A stretch of 62,405 bases of DNA from JAGQRJ01 sp041402045. GTDB taxonomy: Bacteria > Planctomycetota > J058. The first letter of the stretch is position 1. The number at the start of each line of letters is the position of its first letter. The DNA lies in NCBI GenBank assembly GCA_041402045.1, contig JAWKSZ010000047.1, positions 1 to 62,405 of the forward strand, given 5' to 3'. Below, in pieces: positions 8,733-17,975 of the stretch. The position numbers and the translations under genes were made by a program. The notes under the pieces are model-generated. The model was not told the origin of the DNA and made no database searches. It saw only the letters and a list, made by a program, of their open reading frames with translations.

Positions 8733-10937
8733 CTAGCCCGCGGCGACCGCGACCTCGACCGGCGCGGGCGCGACGGCCACGGACTCGGGCACGCGGCAGC
8801 CCAGCGCCCGCAGCATGGCGGGGAGCACGACCAGGTCCCCGACCAGCGCCGCGCCCATGGCGACCGCGCACAGGAGCCCGAACAGCCGGGTGGGGACGAA
8901 GCTCGAGGTGCAGATCGCGAGGAACCCCAGCCCGATCACGAGGGAGGTGAACCCGATCGCGCGGCCGGTGCTGCCGGCGGTGGCCAGGGTCCCGTGGCCG
9001 CGCCAGGTGTGCAGGAAGTGCAACGTGTCGTCCACCGCAATGCCCAGCGCGATCGCGGCGGTCATGCTCGTGCCCACGTCGACCGAGATCCCCGCCCCGC
9101 GCATGACCGCGAAGATCGCCGCCACCGGGAGCGCGTTGGGGATCAACGCCGCCAGGCCCAGGCGCAGCGAGCGCAGGGCGACCACGAGCACGAGCTGCAT
9201 GAGCACCGCGGTCAGGATCAGGCTCTCGCGCAGGGTCGTGAGCAGCGAGGTCTGGGTGTGCAGGAGCAGCGGGTAGCTCCCGGTGACCGTCAGCTCCAGC
9301 TCCTCCGGCGCGAGCGCGGTGAAGCGCTGCTGCATGTCGGCTTCGAGGGCGTCGAGCGCGTCCGGGCCGAGGGTGTCGAGGCTCACCGAGAAGCGCAGGG
9401 TGCGCCCCGCGTCGGCGCAGAACGGCGCCATGGAGTCCTCCGAGCGCTCGAACACCTCCGGGAGCAGGAAGTCGGCGGGCATGCGGTCCAGGCGCGCGCT
9501 GCGGTAGCCGGCCTCGCGGTAGAGCAAGGGCAGCCCCACGACCGCGTGCACCCCCGGGAGGGTCTCGACCTCCCGCGCCCAGGCGTCGAGCCGCTCCAGG
9601 CTCGCGGCCTCCCCGATCAAGGACTCGGGGCCCGAGACCACCGCGTCGACCTGGGCCAGGGCCACCCCCTCCTGCTGCAGCGCGCGGTGGTCGCGGCGCA
9701 GCGGGTGATCCGGGGCGAAGTACTCGATCGCGTGGGGCTGGACCTGGAGCCCGGTCGCAGCCCAGGCGCCGACCCCGATCGCGAGCGCGCTCGCGACCAG
9801 GAGCGGGACCCAGCGCGCCTCGGCCCAGGCGGCGAGCCGCGCGCAGGCCGGCCCCACCCGGTCCGGGTGCGCGGGGGGCGGCCCGCCGACCCAGGCCAGC
9901 GCCTGGGGGAGCAGGACCAGGAGCAAGGGCGCGCCCAGGGCCAGGCCGCCCACGGTGGCGAGCCCCAGGGTGCGGATCGGGGCTACGTCCGAGACCGCCA
10001 GGCTCCCGAAGCCGACCGCGGTGGTGAACAGCGCCAGCAGGCAGGCGCTGGCCTTGGCCCGGGCGGCGCCCCAGGCCGCCGGGCCCGGGGCCAGCCCCGC
10101 GCGGCGGCGGTCGACGCTGGCCACGACCACGTGGAACCCGCAGGCCAGGAGCAGCACGAACACCAGCGGCTTGGCGATCCCCACCACCAGGTTCGTCGTG
10201 CCCCCCCACAGCCCCAGGAGCCCCTCGGAGGCGAACACCCCGAGCCCCACCGGGGCCAGGAGCACCAAGGCCAGGCGCAGGCTGCGCAGGGTCCAGACCA
10301 AGGTCAGCGCGCACACCGCGACCAGGAGCGGCATGGCGAGCTGTTCGACCTCGAGGGAGGCGCGGTCGAGCTCGAGGTTCACGAGCGGCTGCCCGGCGAC
10401 CCGCAGCCGCCGCCCGTCGGCCTCGGCCTCGCGCCGGAGCCCCTGCAGGAGCTCGCTCAGCGCCGCGCGCTCCCCGGGGCGCGCGGGGGCGAGGAGCGCG
10501 TAGACCGTCGCCCGCGGCCCGCCCGGCGCGTCGAGCTCGAACAGCTTCAGGTCCTGGTTCAGCGGCCCGTCGAACACCCAGCCGCAGGTGGAGAGGCTGC
10601 GGATCCCGCCGAGCTCGGGGTCGCTGAGCACCGAGACCTCGGTCGGGTAGACCTCGCTCGCGCTGAGCACGCGCTCGACGCCGGGCGCCTCGCTCAGCGC
10701 GTCGCTGATCCCGATCAAGCGGCGCAGGAGGCCCTCGATCCCGCCCCCCTCGAGCTCGAGGACCACGACCTCGTCGGCGCCGAAGCGCTCCTGGAACCCG
10801 CGGTAGGCTTGCAGGCTCGGATCGCGCTCGGGAAACCACGAGGTGACGGAGTTGTCGAGGCGCGGGCGCGGGGCCAGGGCGGCCAGCGCGAGGGCGGCCA
10901 GGGCGACGAGGGCAGCGGCCACGGGACGTGCGGACAT
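8733..10937 (-). CDS. MMPL-family RND transporter
   Basis: This 734-residue protein belongs to the MMPL/SSD branch of RND transporters, inner-membrane pumps that use proton motive force to export lipids or other hydrophobic molecules. It starts with a membrane segment, followed by a periplasmic domain of about 170 residues. Then come a bundle of five to six membrane helices, a second periplasmic domain (from about 400 to 540) and a second bundle. The second bundle includes GTSMTAAIALGIAVDDTLHFL at its core, where the paired aspartates are the expected proton-relay residues. The ATG start has an AGGAGG site 4 bp upstream. It is divergent from the type III PKS across a 212-bp region. Export of the polyketide product is a plausible inference. 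Confidence 0.85.
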   Translation of the reverse strand: MSARPVAAALVALAALALAALAPRPRLDNSVTSWFPERDPSLQAYRGFQERFGADEVVVLELEGGGIEGLLRRLIGISDALSEAPGVERVLSASEVYPTEVSVLSDPELGGIRSLSTCGWVFDGPLNQDLKLFELDAPGGPRATVYALLAPARPGERAALSELLQGLRREAEADGRRLRVAGQPLVNLELDRASLEVEQLAMPLLVAVCALTLVWTLRSLRLALVLLAPVGLGVFASEGLLGLWGGTTNLVVGIAKPLVFVLLLACGFHVVVASVDRRRAGLAPGPAAWGAARAKASACLLALFTTAVGFGSLAVSDVAPIRTLGLATVGGLALGAPLLLVLLPQALAWVGGPPPAHPDRVGPACARLAAWAEARWVPLLVASALAIGVGAWAATGLQVQPHAIEYFAPDHPLRRDHRALQQEGVALAQVDAVVSGPESLIGEAASLERLDAWAREVETLPGVHAVVGLPLLYREAGYRSARLDRMPADFLLPEVFERSEDSMAPFCADAGRTLRFSVSLDTLGPDALDALEADMQQRFTALAPEELELTVTGSYPLLLHTQTSLLTTLRESLILTAVLMQLVLVVALRSLRLGLAALIPNALPVAAIFAVMRGAGISVDVGTSMTAAIALGIAVDDTLHFLHTWRGHGTLATAGSTGRAIGFTSLVIGLGFLAICTSSFVPTRLFGLLCAVAMGAALVGDLVVLPAMLRALGCRVPESVAVAPAPVEVAVAAG

Positions 10938-11040
10938 ACGGCCTCCTGCGCCCCTCGAAGCAAGCCCGTGGCCGAAGCCCCCCGCCCTTCAAGGCCTTGG
11001 TAGATCGTGCACGACCGGAGCCGACTTTGTCCCTCGTGCA

Positions 11041-11065
11041 GCTCCGTGTGCAAGCCTTACAAAGC
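11041..11065 (+). promoter_or_regulatory. Motif shared with the methyltransferase promoter region (copy A)
   Basis: This is the plus-strand counterpart of 6791-6813, located 85 bp before the type III PKS start and about 100 bp before the divergent MMPL start. A perfect palindrome TCGTGCACGA lies nearby at 11005-11014. A TAAG word follows the motif in both copies, 12 bp away here and 8 bp away in copy B. Function is inferred, not demonstrated. Confidence 0.45.
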
Positions 11066-11149
11066 AGCCGGCGCTAAGTCCTGACGTTCCTGCGAGGGGA
11101 TCCCTGGCCCGCACCTTGCACAGGGGTCCTGTGCCTGAGGAGGTCACCC

Positions 11150-12214
11150 ATGGCACCCACGATTCACTCGATCGCTCGCGCCCTGCCCCAGTTCACCGTC
11201 ACCAACGACGAAGCCGCCGCCCGCCTGGTGGACGTGTTCGTCGCCGCCGGAGAGGACCCCAGCCTGGTGCGGCAGATCTTCGACAACGCCGGGATCGACC
11301 GCCGCTACCTGGCTCGCCCGTCGGCCTACTACCTGAGCGAGACCTCGCTCACCGCCCGCAACCAGACCTACTCCGAGGTCGCCCGCGAGGTCGGCGTCGA
11401 GGCCTGCCAGAAGGCGCTGGACAAGGCCGGGGTCGCCCCCGAGGAGGTCGACCTGATCGTCGACACGAGCTGCACCGGGGTCATGATCCCGGCCCTCGAC
11501 GCCTTCGTCGCCGACGCGCTGCACATGCGCCGCGACGTGCGCCGGCTCCCGCTGACCGAGGCCGGCTGCGCCGCGGGCGCCACCTCGCTGGCCTTCGCCC
11601 ACGACTACCTCCTCGCCAAGCCCGACGCGACCTGCCTCCTGCTCTCGACCGAGCTCCCCAGCCTCACGCTCCAGCTCGGCGACGTGAGCCGCGCGAACCT
11701 GGTCAGCGCCGCGATCTTCGGCGACGGCGCCGCCGCGGTGGTCGTCTCCAACAAGCCCGCCAAGGGCGTCGCCGTCGAGCACCTCGCCCACAAGAGCGTG
11801 CTGTTCCCCAACACCACGGACATCATGGGCTTCGACCTGCGCACCGAGGGCTTCAAGATCATTCTGTCCAAGCGGATCCCGCTCCTCGTGCGCCGCCACC
11901 TGCGCGAGGAGGTCGACACCTTCCTCGAGGCCCAGGGCCTGAGCCTGAAGGACATGGGCTTCTTCTCGGTGCACCCCGGCGGGACCAAGGTCCTCGACAA
12001 CGTGCGCGACGTGCTCGAGCTCGACGAACAGGCGGTCTCGGCCTCGCGCCGCACCCTGCGCGACTACGGCAACCTGTCCTCGGCCTCGGTGCACTTCGTG
12101 ACTCAGCAGTTGATCGAGGACGAGGCGATCGAGCCGGGCCGCTTCGGGCTCATGATCGCCATGGGCCCCGGCTTCACCGTCGAAATGGCCCTGCTGCGCG
12201 GCGCGCGCGGCTAA
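11150..12214 (+). CDS. Type III polyketide synthase (chalcone/stilbene synthase family)
   Basis: This 354-residue thiolase-fold enzyme carries the complete Cys-His-Asn triad of type III polyketide synthases. Cys140 lies in TEAGCAAGA, His275 in SVHPGGTKVLD and Asn308 in DYGNLSS. The C-terminal MGPGFTVEMALL corresponds to the family GFGPG loop. It differs from FabH, which lacks the GPG loop in this form. Such enzymes extend a CoA or ACP-bound starter with malonyl units to make resorcinols, pyrones or chalcone-like products. The ATG is preceded by GAGGAGG at a good distance. Neighbouring ICMT-like methyltransferases, a flavoenzyme, an MMPL pump and a YceI protein suggest a long-chain lipid product such as an alkylresorcinol or alkylpyrone, but the starter cannot be predicted. 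Confidence 0.9.
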   Translation: MAPTIHSIARALPQFTVTNDEAAARLVDVFVAAGEDPSLVRQIFDNAGIDRRYLARPSAYYLSETSLTARNQTYSEVAREVGVEACQKALDKAGVAPEEVDLIVDTSCTGVMIPALDAFVADALHMRRDVRRLPLTEAGCAAGATSLAFAHDYLLAKPDATCLLLSTELPSLTLQLGDVSRANLVSAAIFGDGAAAVVVSNKPAKGVAVEHLAHKSVLFPNTTDIMGFDLRTEGFKIILSKRIPLLVRRHLREEVDTFLEAQGLSLKDMGFFSVHPGGTKVLDNVRDVLELDEQAVSASRRTLRDYGNLSSASVHFVTQQLIEDEAIEPGRFGLMIAMGPGFTVEMALLRGARG

Positions 12215-12247
12215 GCTCCACCGTCCCCCCACCCCCACGGAGGTTCC

Positions 12248-13326
<1,079 letters not shown>

Positions 13327-13330
<4 letters not shown>

Positions 13331-13761
13331 GCGCGCGCCGCCTGGCCCTGGCGGCGCTGTGCCTGAGCGCCGTCGCCTGCTACCCCTCGAACGTCGTGGC
13401 CCCCGAGTCCCGCGACGTGGTCGAGGCCGAGCAGCCCGCCCTGCGCTGGCACCCCGCCCAGCCCGACGAGGTCCCCGGGTTCTACGTCTCGAGCGAGGTC
13501 GAGGGAGCGTCCGCGGGCGCGCTGCTCCGCGCCTACTACTACTTCGACAGCACCGGCAGCTACTCCGGCGGCGCGCTGGTCCTCGGCGAGTACGGCCCGC
13601 GCTTCGTCGTGATCACCGAGGACGGGCGCTGGACCCTGACCGAGGGTCAGCTCGACCTCCACGACGGCAGCACCGGCGTGACCCTCGACGCCGCCGAGAA
13701 CCACCTCCGCCTGCAGACCGCCGAGAGCACCCTCGTGTTCCGCCGCGAGCCGCTGGACTGA
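13327..13761 (+). CDS. Small lipoprotein
   Basis: This protein of 144 residues begins MSARRLALAALCLSAVAC, a lipoprotein signal with Cys18. The mature part holds a tyrosine-rich patch (RAYYYFDSTGSYSGGAL) followed by beta-strand-rich sequence ending in FRREPL. No family was recognised. The start codon overlaps the stop of the YceI-domain gene by 4 bp (ATGA), so the two are co-translated and probably act together at the envelope. Confidence 0.7.
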
Positions 13762-13863
13762 TTCACCTGGCTTCCCCGAAGTCCGGCGTCGCGGAGGTGA
13801 GGCAGACGCCTCGCCTCCCCGACGCCCTTTGGGGGCCGGGACCGTGCGGACGTGCCAGATCTA

Positions 13864-13977
13864 CGGCCAAGGCCGCCAAGAACGCCAAGGTGCTCCGCCA
13901 GGACGAACCCGCCCCGAGCCCTAGGCACGCATCCGATCGGGCGGAGCCACTTGGCGTTCTTGGCGGCCTTGGCGGTA
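13864..13977. repeat. Single palindromic element related to the 3.9-5.0 kb array
   Basis: Three spaced GCCAAG words starting at about 13866 are mirrored by CTTGGC words ending at 13977. The arms are about 34 bp and carry CGCCAAGAACGCCAAG on one side and CTTGGCGTTCTTGGCGG on the other. The loop is unrelated to that of the array. It lies between two convergent genes and no gene is visible in the 248-bp spacer. Confidence 0.75.
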
Positions 13978-14009
13978 GAAAACCTCCACCGGCACGCCCG
14001 GACCGCCGA

Positions 14010-14420
14010 CTACGCCGCCTCGGCCCCCCGCGTGATCCAGAGCGCCGCCGCCGAGAGCACGGTCTCGCTGGCCTCGACCGCGAACAGCTTCCAGGGCATG
14101 GGCCCCGGGCCCTCGGCCAGCGCCAGGCCCAGGGCGCGGCACACCGCCAGCCCCGCGAAGGTCAGGCACAGGGCCCACAGGCCCACCCCCACCCACTCGC
14201 GGCGCAGCGCGGCCACCAGGAAGAACACGCCCAGCCCCAGCTCGAGCCCGCCGTAGACCGCGCGGATCTCGACCACCCCGTCGGCGTCGAGGGTGAACCC
14301 GATCTTCTGCGCCCAGCCCACGGGCCAGAGCACGAACACCGCGCCCAGGTAGAGGTAGATCAGCCCCGTCGCCGCGAGCAGGCAGCGGGCCGCGGGCAGC
14401 CCCCAGCTCGGCGCGCTCAC
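14010..14420 (-). CDS. Small DUF4345-like membrane protein
   Basis: This 136-residue protein has four hydrophobic segments. The pattern LGAVFVLWPVGWAQKIGF, then EIRAVYGGLELGLGVFFLVAAL, fits the DUF4345 family of small four-helix membrane proteins whose function is unknown. The GTG start at 14418-14420 overlaps the stop of the preceding gene (GTGA), so translation is coupled. It may be the last gene of the leftward photolyase group. Confidence 0.65.
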   Translation of the reverse strand: MSAPSWGLPAARCLLAATGLIYLYLGAVFVLWPVGWAQKIGFTLDADGVVEIRAVYGGLELGLGVFFLVAALRREWVGVGLWALCLTFAGLAVCRALGLALAEGPGPMPWKLFAVEASETVLSAAALWITRGAEAA

Positions 14421-14791
14421 GCGCCGGTGAAGGGCTTGAAGATCGCGAGGTAGGCAGCCACCACGCCCAGGAACACGATCCCCGCCCAGAACGGGCGCAC
14501 CAGCGCCGGGGTCTTCTTGATCGCGACCGGGGCCGCGCCGAAGGCGAGCCAGATCAGGATCTTGAGGATCGCCCACGTCGGGAACGAGCTCATGAGCTGC
14601 ATCTTCGCCAGGAGCCCGAACCCGGCCACGAGCAGGATCAAGAGCCCCAGCCCGTGGCACAGGCCGAGGAGCAGCTTCGCGCGCTTGGCGCCGGGCCCCT
14701 CGGGGTCGCCCTTGAGGGTGTAGCCCCCGATCGCGAAGAACAGGAGCATCAGCCCCAGGAGGTGCAGCACCTTGTAGAACTCGTAACTCAC
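14417..14791 (-). CDS. Small four-helix membrane protein
   Basis: This 124-residue protein begins VSYEFYKVLHLLGLMLLFF and has four membrane segments. The conserved-looking histidine in the first helix and the second histidine in GLCHGLG could be functional, for example in haem or metal contact, but this is only suggested. The GTG start at 14789-14791 was chosen because GAGGAGG lies 5 bp upstream. It follows the FeS photolyase gene by 70 bp. Family not recognised. Confidence 0.55.
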   Translation of the reverse strand: MSYEFYKVLHLLGLMLLFFAIGGYTLKGDPEGPGAKRAKLLLGLCHGLGLLILLVAGFGLLAKMQLMSSFPTWAILKILIWLAFGAAPVAIKKTPALVRPFWAGIVFLGVVAAYLAIFKPFTGA

Positions 14792-14861
14792 CGGGCCCTC
14801 CTCGCCCCTCGGGGGCTCATGGCGCACAGCGTCCCAGCCCCAGCCCCCGTGTCAACCACGA

Positions 14862-16412
14862 TCACCCGGCGTCGTCGTCGAAGGTCCAGCCGTGGTCGGC
14901 GGGCTCGAGGTCCTCGAGGATCCGCTCGGCGGTGTCGAGGATCGCCTGGCGCTCGGCCTCGTCCCAGCGGTCCCAGTTGCCGTAGAGCGCGCGCACCCGC
15001 GGGTTCTGGGTGAGCCGCTCGCGGTGGCGCACCATGAACCGCCAGAACAGCGGGTTGAACGGGCACGCGTCGTCGCCACGGCGCGCCTTGACGTCCTTGG
15101 GGCAGCCCGCGCAGTAGTCGGACATGCGGTGGATATAGGCCCCCGAGGCGGCGTAGGGCTTGGTGGTGAACCCGTCGTCGGCGTAGAGCGCCATGCCGTG
15201 CACGTTCGGGAGCTGCACCCACTCGTAGGCGTCCACGAACCCGGCCCAGAACCAGTGCGAGAGCTCGAGGGGCGCGACCCCGGCCAGGAGCGCGAAGTTC
15301 CCGAGGACCATCAGCCGCTGAATGTGGTGGGCGTAGCCGTGGTCGAGCACCGCCTGCGCGCTGTCCCGCAGGCAGGCCCAGTCGGTGCGCTCGGGCTCCC
15401 AGTAGAAGCTCGGCAGCGGCCGGTCCGCCCCCAGGGTGTTCGCCGTGCGCATGCCCGGCATGCGGGTCACGTAGACCCCGCGGATGTACTCGCGCCAGCC
15501 GAGGACCTGGCGCACGAAGCCCTCGACCGCGTTCAGGGGCGCGTCCCCCGCGGCGTGGGCCACGACCGCGGCGTCGATCAGCTCGCGAGGGTGCAGCAGG
15601 CTCAGGTTCAAGGCCGCCGCGAGCCCCGAGTGCCAGAGGAACGGGTCCCCCTGGCGCATGCCGTCCTGGTAGTCGCCGAAGCTCGGCAGGCGCTGGGCCA
15701 CGAAGTCGTCCAGCAGACGCAGCGCGTCCGCGCGGGTCACCGGCCAGTCGAAGCCGTTGACCTCGCCCCAGTGCCCGTGCCACTCGGTGACCGCCTGCAT
15801 GACCTCCTGGGTCACGGCGTCCGGGGGGAACCCCGGCCAGCGCGGCGGCGTCGCGCGCTTGGGGATCGCCTTGCGGTTGTCGGGGTCGTAGGACCACTTG
15901 CCGCCCACGGGCTTCCCGTCCTCGAGCAGCACGTCCAGCTCGCGCCGGATCCAGCGGTAGAACACGTCCATGCGCAGGGTCCCGCGCTGCTCGCCGGCCC
16001 AGGCGCGGAACGCGTCGCGGGTGAGCAGGAAGTGCCCGCCGGGACCCCCGTCGTGGCGTAGCTCGAGCTCGACCCCCAGCGCGTCCTCGGTCAAGGAGTG
16101 CGCGAGCCCCCACTCCCGCGGCTGGAGCGCGATCACCCGCGAGGCGCCGACCCGCGCCACGTGGCGCTTGATCCCCTCGACGTAGGTGGGCGCGTGCACG
16201 ACCTCGACGTCGTAGCCCGCGGCCTCGAGCTCGCGGGCGAAGTGCCGCATGGCCGAGAGCACGAGCACGAGCTTCTGCTTGTGGTAGGGCAGCGCCTGGC
16301 CCTTGGCCACGGACTCGACGAGGACCACCGTGCCCTCGCGCGGGTCCCGGGGGACGCAGGCCAGGTCGCGGTTCAGGTCCCAGGGCCCGACGAAGTACGC
16401 CGGCTTCTTCAC
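14862..16412 (-). CDS. FeS-type bacterial cryptochrome/photolyase (PhrB-like)
   Basis: This 516-residue flavoprotein belongs to the FeS-BCP/CryPro branch that includes the (6-4) photolyase PhrB of Agrobacterium. Visible support includes the N-terminal LVESVAKGQALPYHKQKLVL, the region WREYIRGVYV, and HH at 362-363 in YAHHIQRLM, the expected active-site area. Four cysteines match the 4Fe-4S ligands: Cys347 (TDWACLRD), Cys434 and Cys437 (YCAGC) and Cys450 (DACPFNP). Length is typical. It uses blue light to repair UV lesions in DNA, probably 6-4 photoproducts. The GTG start lies 5 bp after the class II photolyase stop, so the two are co-transcribed. Confidence 0.92.
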   Translation of the reverse strand: MKKPAYFVGPWDLNRDLACVPRDPREGTVVLVESVAKGQALPYHKQKLVLVLSAMRHFARELEAAGYDVEVVHAPTYVEGIKRHVARVGASRVIALQPREWGLAHSLTEDALGVELELRHDGGPGGHFLLTRDAFRAWAGEQRGTLRMDVFYRWIRRELDVLLEDGKPVGGKWSYDPDNRKAIPKRATPPRWPGFPPDAVTQEVMQAVTEWHGHWGEVNGFDWPVTRADALRLLDDFVAQRLPSFGDYQDGMRQGDPFLWHSGLAAALNLSLLHPRELIDAAVVAHAAGDAPLNAVEGFVRQVLGWREYIRGVYVTRMPGMRTANTLGADRPLPSFYWEPERTDWACLRDSAQAVLDHGYAHHIQRLMVLGNFALLAGVAPLELSHWFWAGFVDAYEWVQLPNVHGMALYADDGFTTKPYAASGAYIHRMSDYCAGCPKDVKARRGDDACPFNPLFWRFMVRHRERLTQNPRVRALYGNWDRWDEAERQAILDTAERILEDLEPADHGWTFDDDAG

Positions 16413-16416
16413 GGGC

Positions 16417-17931
16417 TCAGCCTCCGGGGAACAAGGACGCCTGCTCGCGCGGGGTGTAGCGCGCGACGTAGTCCTTGACCCGGACCTTGCGGCGGGTGTT
16501 GTCCGAGCTCATGTAGCGGATCTTGCCGTAGACCGGACGCTCGGGGCCCCAGGCGCGGTCGTAGCGCCCCAGGCACCAGAAGATCCCGCTGTAGGAGTTC
16601 GGGTTGCGCCCGTCGAGCGCGTACTTGTTGTTGAGCTCGATCAGGACCTCGAGCGCCGCCTGCGGCGTCTTCGACCACTCGAAGACCTTCTTCCCCCAGA
16701 GCATGCGCAGGTAGTTGTGGATCACGCCCTCGCGCCGGAGCTGAGTCTGGGCCGCGTTCCACAGGCTGTCCTGGGTCTCGCCGCGCTCGAACTCCTCGAG
16801 GGTGTAGACGTGGTCCCGGGGGTCGCGGGCGTGCTCCTCCAGGGTCTGCCGCGCCCAGTCGGGGAGCGAGCCGTAGTCGGCGTAGTCCTCGCGCTGCGAC
16901 GTCATGTTGTAGCCCAGCTCGCGCCAGGTGATCAGCTCGTCCAGGAAGCCCTCGGCCTCGGGGGACATGCGCCACCAGCCTTCGCGCTGGCCCTTGCCCC
17001 CGGGCTCGAGGGCGTCGGGGCTCCAGCCCTCGCGCTCGACCAGCGCCGCGAACACCGCGTGGGCGCTGAGGTGCCCGAAGTGCAGGTAGGGCGAGAGCCC
17101 GCTGGCCACCTGCTCCTCGGGCTGGTTGCGGTCCTGGTGGTAGCGCGGCAGCCCACGGGCGAGCCAGGCCTCGAGCCGCGCCGCCGCGGCCTCGGAGCCG
17201 CCCGGGGTCTCGTGGACCACCGCCACGTCGTGGTCGATCGGGAACGCGCCCAGGTCGAGGGGCGTGTCCGGCTCGCCCTGGGGCCAGGCCGGCGCCCAGC
17301 GCTTCAGGATCGCGTCGGGGATCGGCGCCGCCGCGGGGAAGTTCGCCCCCTGGAACGGCGCCGCCTTCGGCGCGTGCTCCAGGTGCTCGGGCAGGTGTTT
17401 CTGCAGCCAGCGGCGGAAGTCGAAGGCCCGGGCGAAGACCTTGCCCGGCGCGCGCAGGGGCACGAGCCCGTTGGTGTCGACGCTCTCGAGCAGGACCCCG
17501 AGCTGCGCGGCGGCGGCCTCGTGCATGCGCGGGAGGAAGAAGCAGGGGAACTCGTCGACCACCGCCACGCAGGCGTGCTTCCCCAGCGCCTGGAGCAGGC
17601 CCTTCCCCGCCCCGGGCTCGGGCTCGAGGTAGGGGTAGTAGGTCACCCGCTCGCGGTCGAAGGCCCGCGCGTTGTGGCGCATGCCCTCGATCACGAACCC
17701 GTGGAGGCGATCGCTGGCCCAGCGGTAGCCCGCGCGCAGCGCCTCGAACACCACCAGCGGTTTGTTGAGCTCCCAGCACCACTCCAGCGCCCGGTCGAGG
17801 GCGTAGTTGTAGGTCGCGCGGCGGGCCGAGGTCATCCACAGGAGCACGTAGTCGCCGTCGGGCCGCACGGCGCGCTCGTTGAGCGCCCGCACCCGCAGCG
17901 CCGGCACCCGGCTGGTCTGGAGCGTCGTCAT
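16417..17931 (-). CDS. Class II CPD photolyase
   Basis: This 504-residue protein belongs to the class II deoxyribodipyrimidine photolyases, which use reduced FAD and light to split cyclobutane pyrimidine dimers. The N-terminal antenna/Rossmann part shows YVLLWMTSARRATYNYALDRAL. The catalytic part shows SGLSPYLHFGHLSAHAVF, ELITWRELGYNM, and near the C terminus the characteristic MLWGKKVFEWSKTP and LDGRNPNSYSGIFWCLG with RYMSSDNTRRK. Length matches the family. The ATG at 17929-17931 was chosen as the start. It lies 44 bp downstream of the sigma-factor fusion and directly upstream of a second, different photolyase. Confidence 0.93.
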   Translation of the reverse strand: MTTLQTSRVPALRVRALNERAVRPDGDYVLLWMTSARRATYNYALDRALEWCWELNKPLVVFEALRAGYRWASDRLHGFVIEGMRHNARAFDRERVTYYPYLEPEPGAGKGLLQALGKHACVAVVDEFPCFFLPRMHEAAAAQLGVLLESVDTNGLVPLRAPGKVFARAFDFRRWLQKHLPEHLEHAPKAAPFQGANFPAAAPIPDAILKRWAPAWPQGEPDTPLDLGAFPIDHDVAVVHETPGGSEAAAARLEAWLARGLPRYHQDRNQPEEQVASGLSPYLHFGHLSAHAVFAALVEREGWSPDALEPGGKGQREGWWRMSPEAEGFLDELITWRELGYNMTSQREDYADYGSLPDWARQTLEEHARDPRDHVYTLEEFERGETQDSLWNAAQTQLRREGVIHNYLRMLWGKKVFEWSKTPQAALEVLIELNNKYALDGRNPNSYSGIFWCLGRYDRAWGPERPVYGKIRYMSSDNTRRKVRVKDYVARYTPREQASLFPGG

Positions 17932-17975
17932 GCCGCTCACTGTAGAGGCGGGCGCAGACCTTGCGAGAGGGAGGG

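Noticed and set aside
8539..11003. Open frames longer than 800 residues antisense or out of frame to the MMPL gene
   Set aside because: They are Arg/Gly/Ala-rich with no fold pattern. The MMPL frame has clear membrane and RND motifs.
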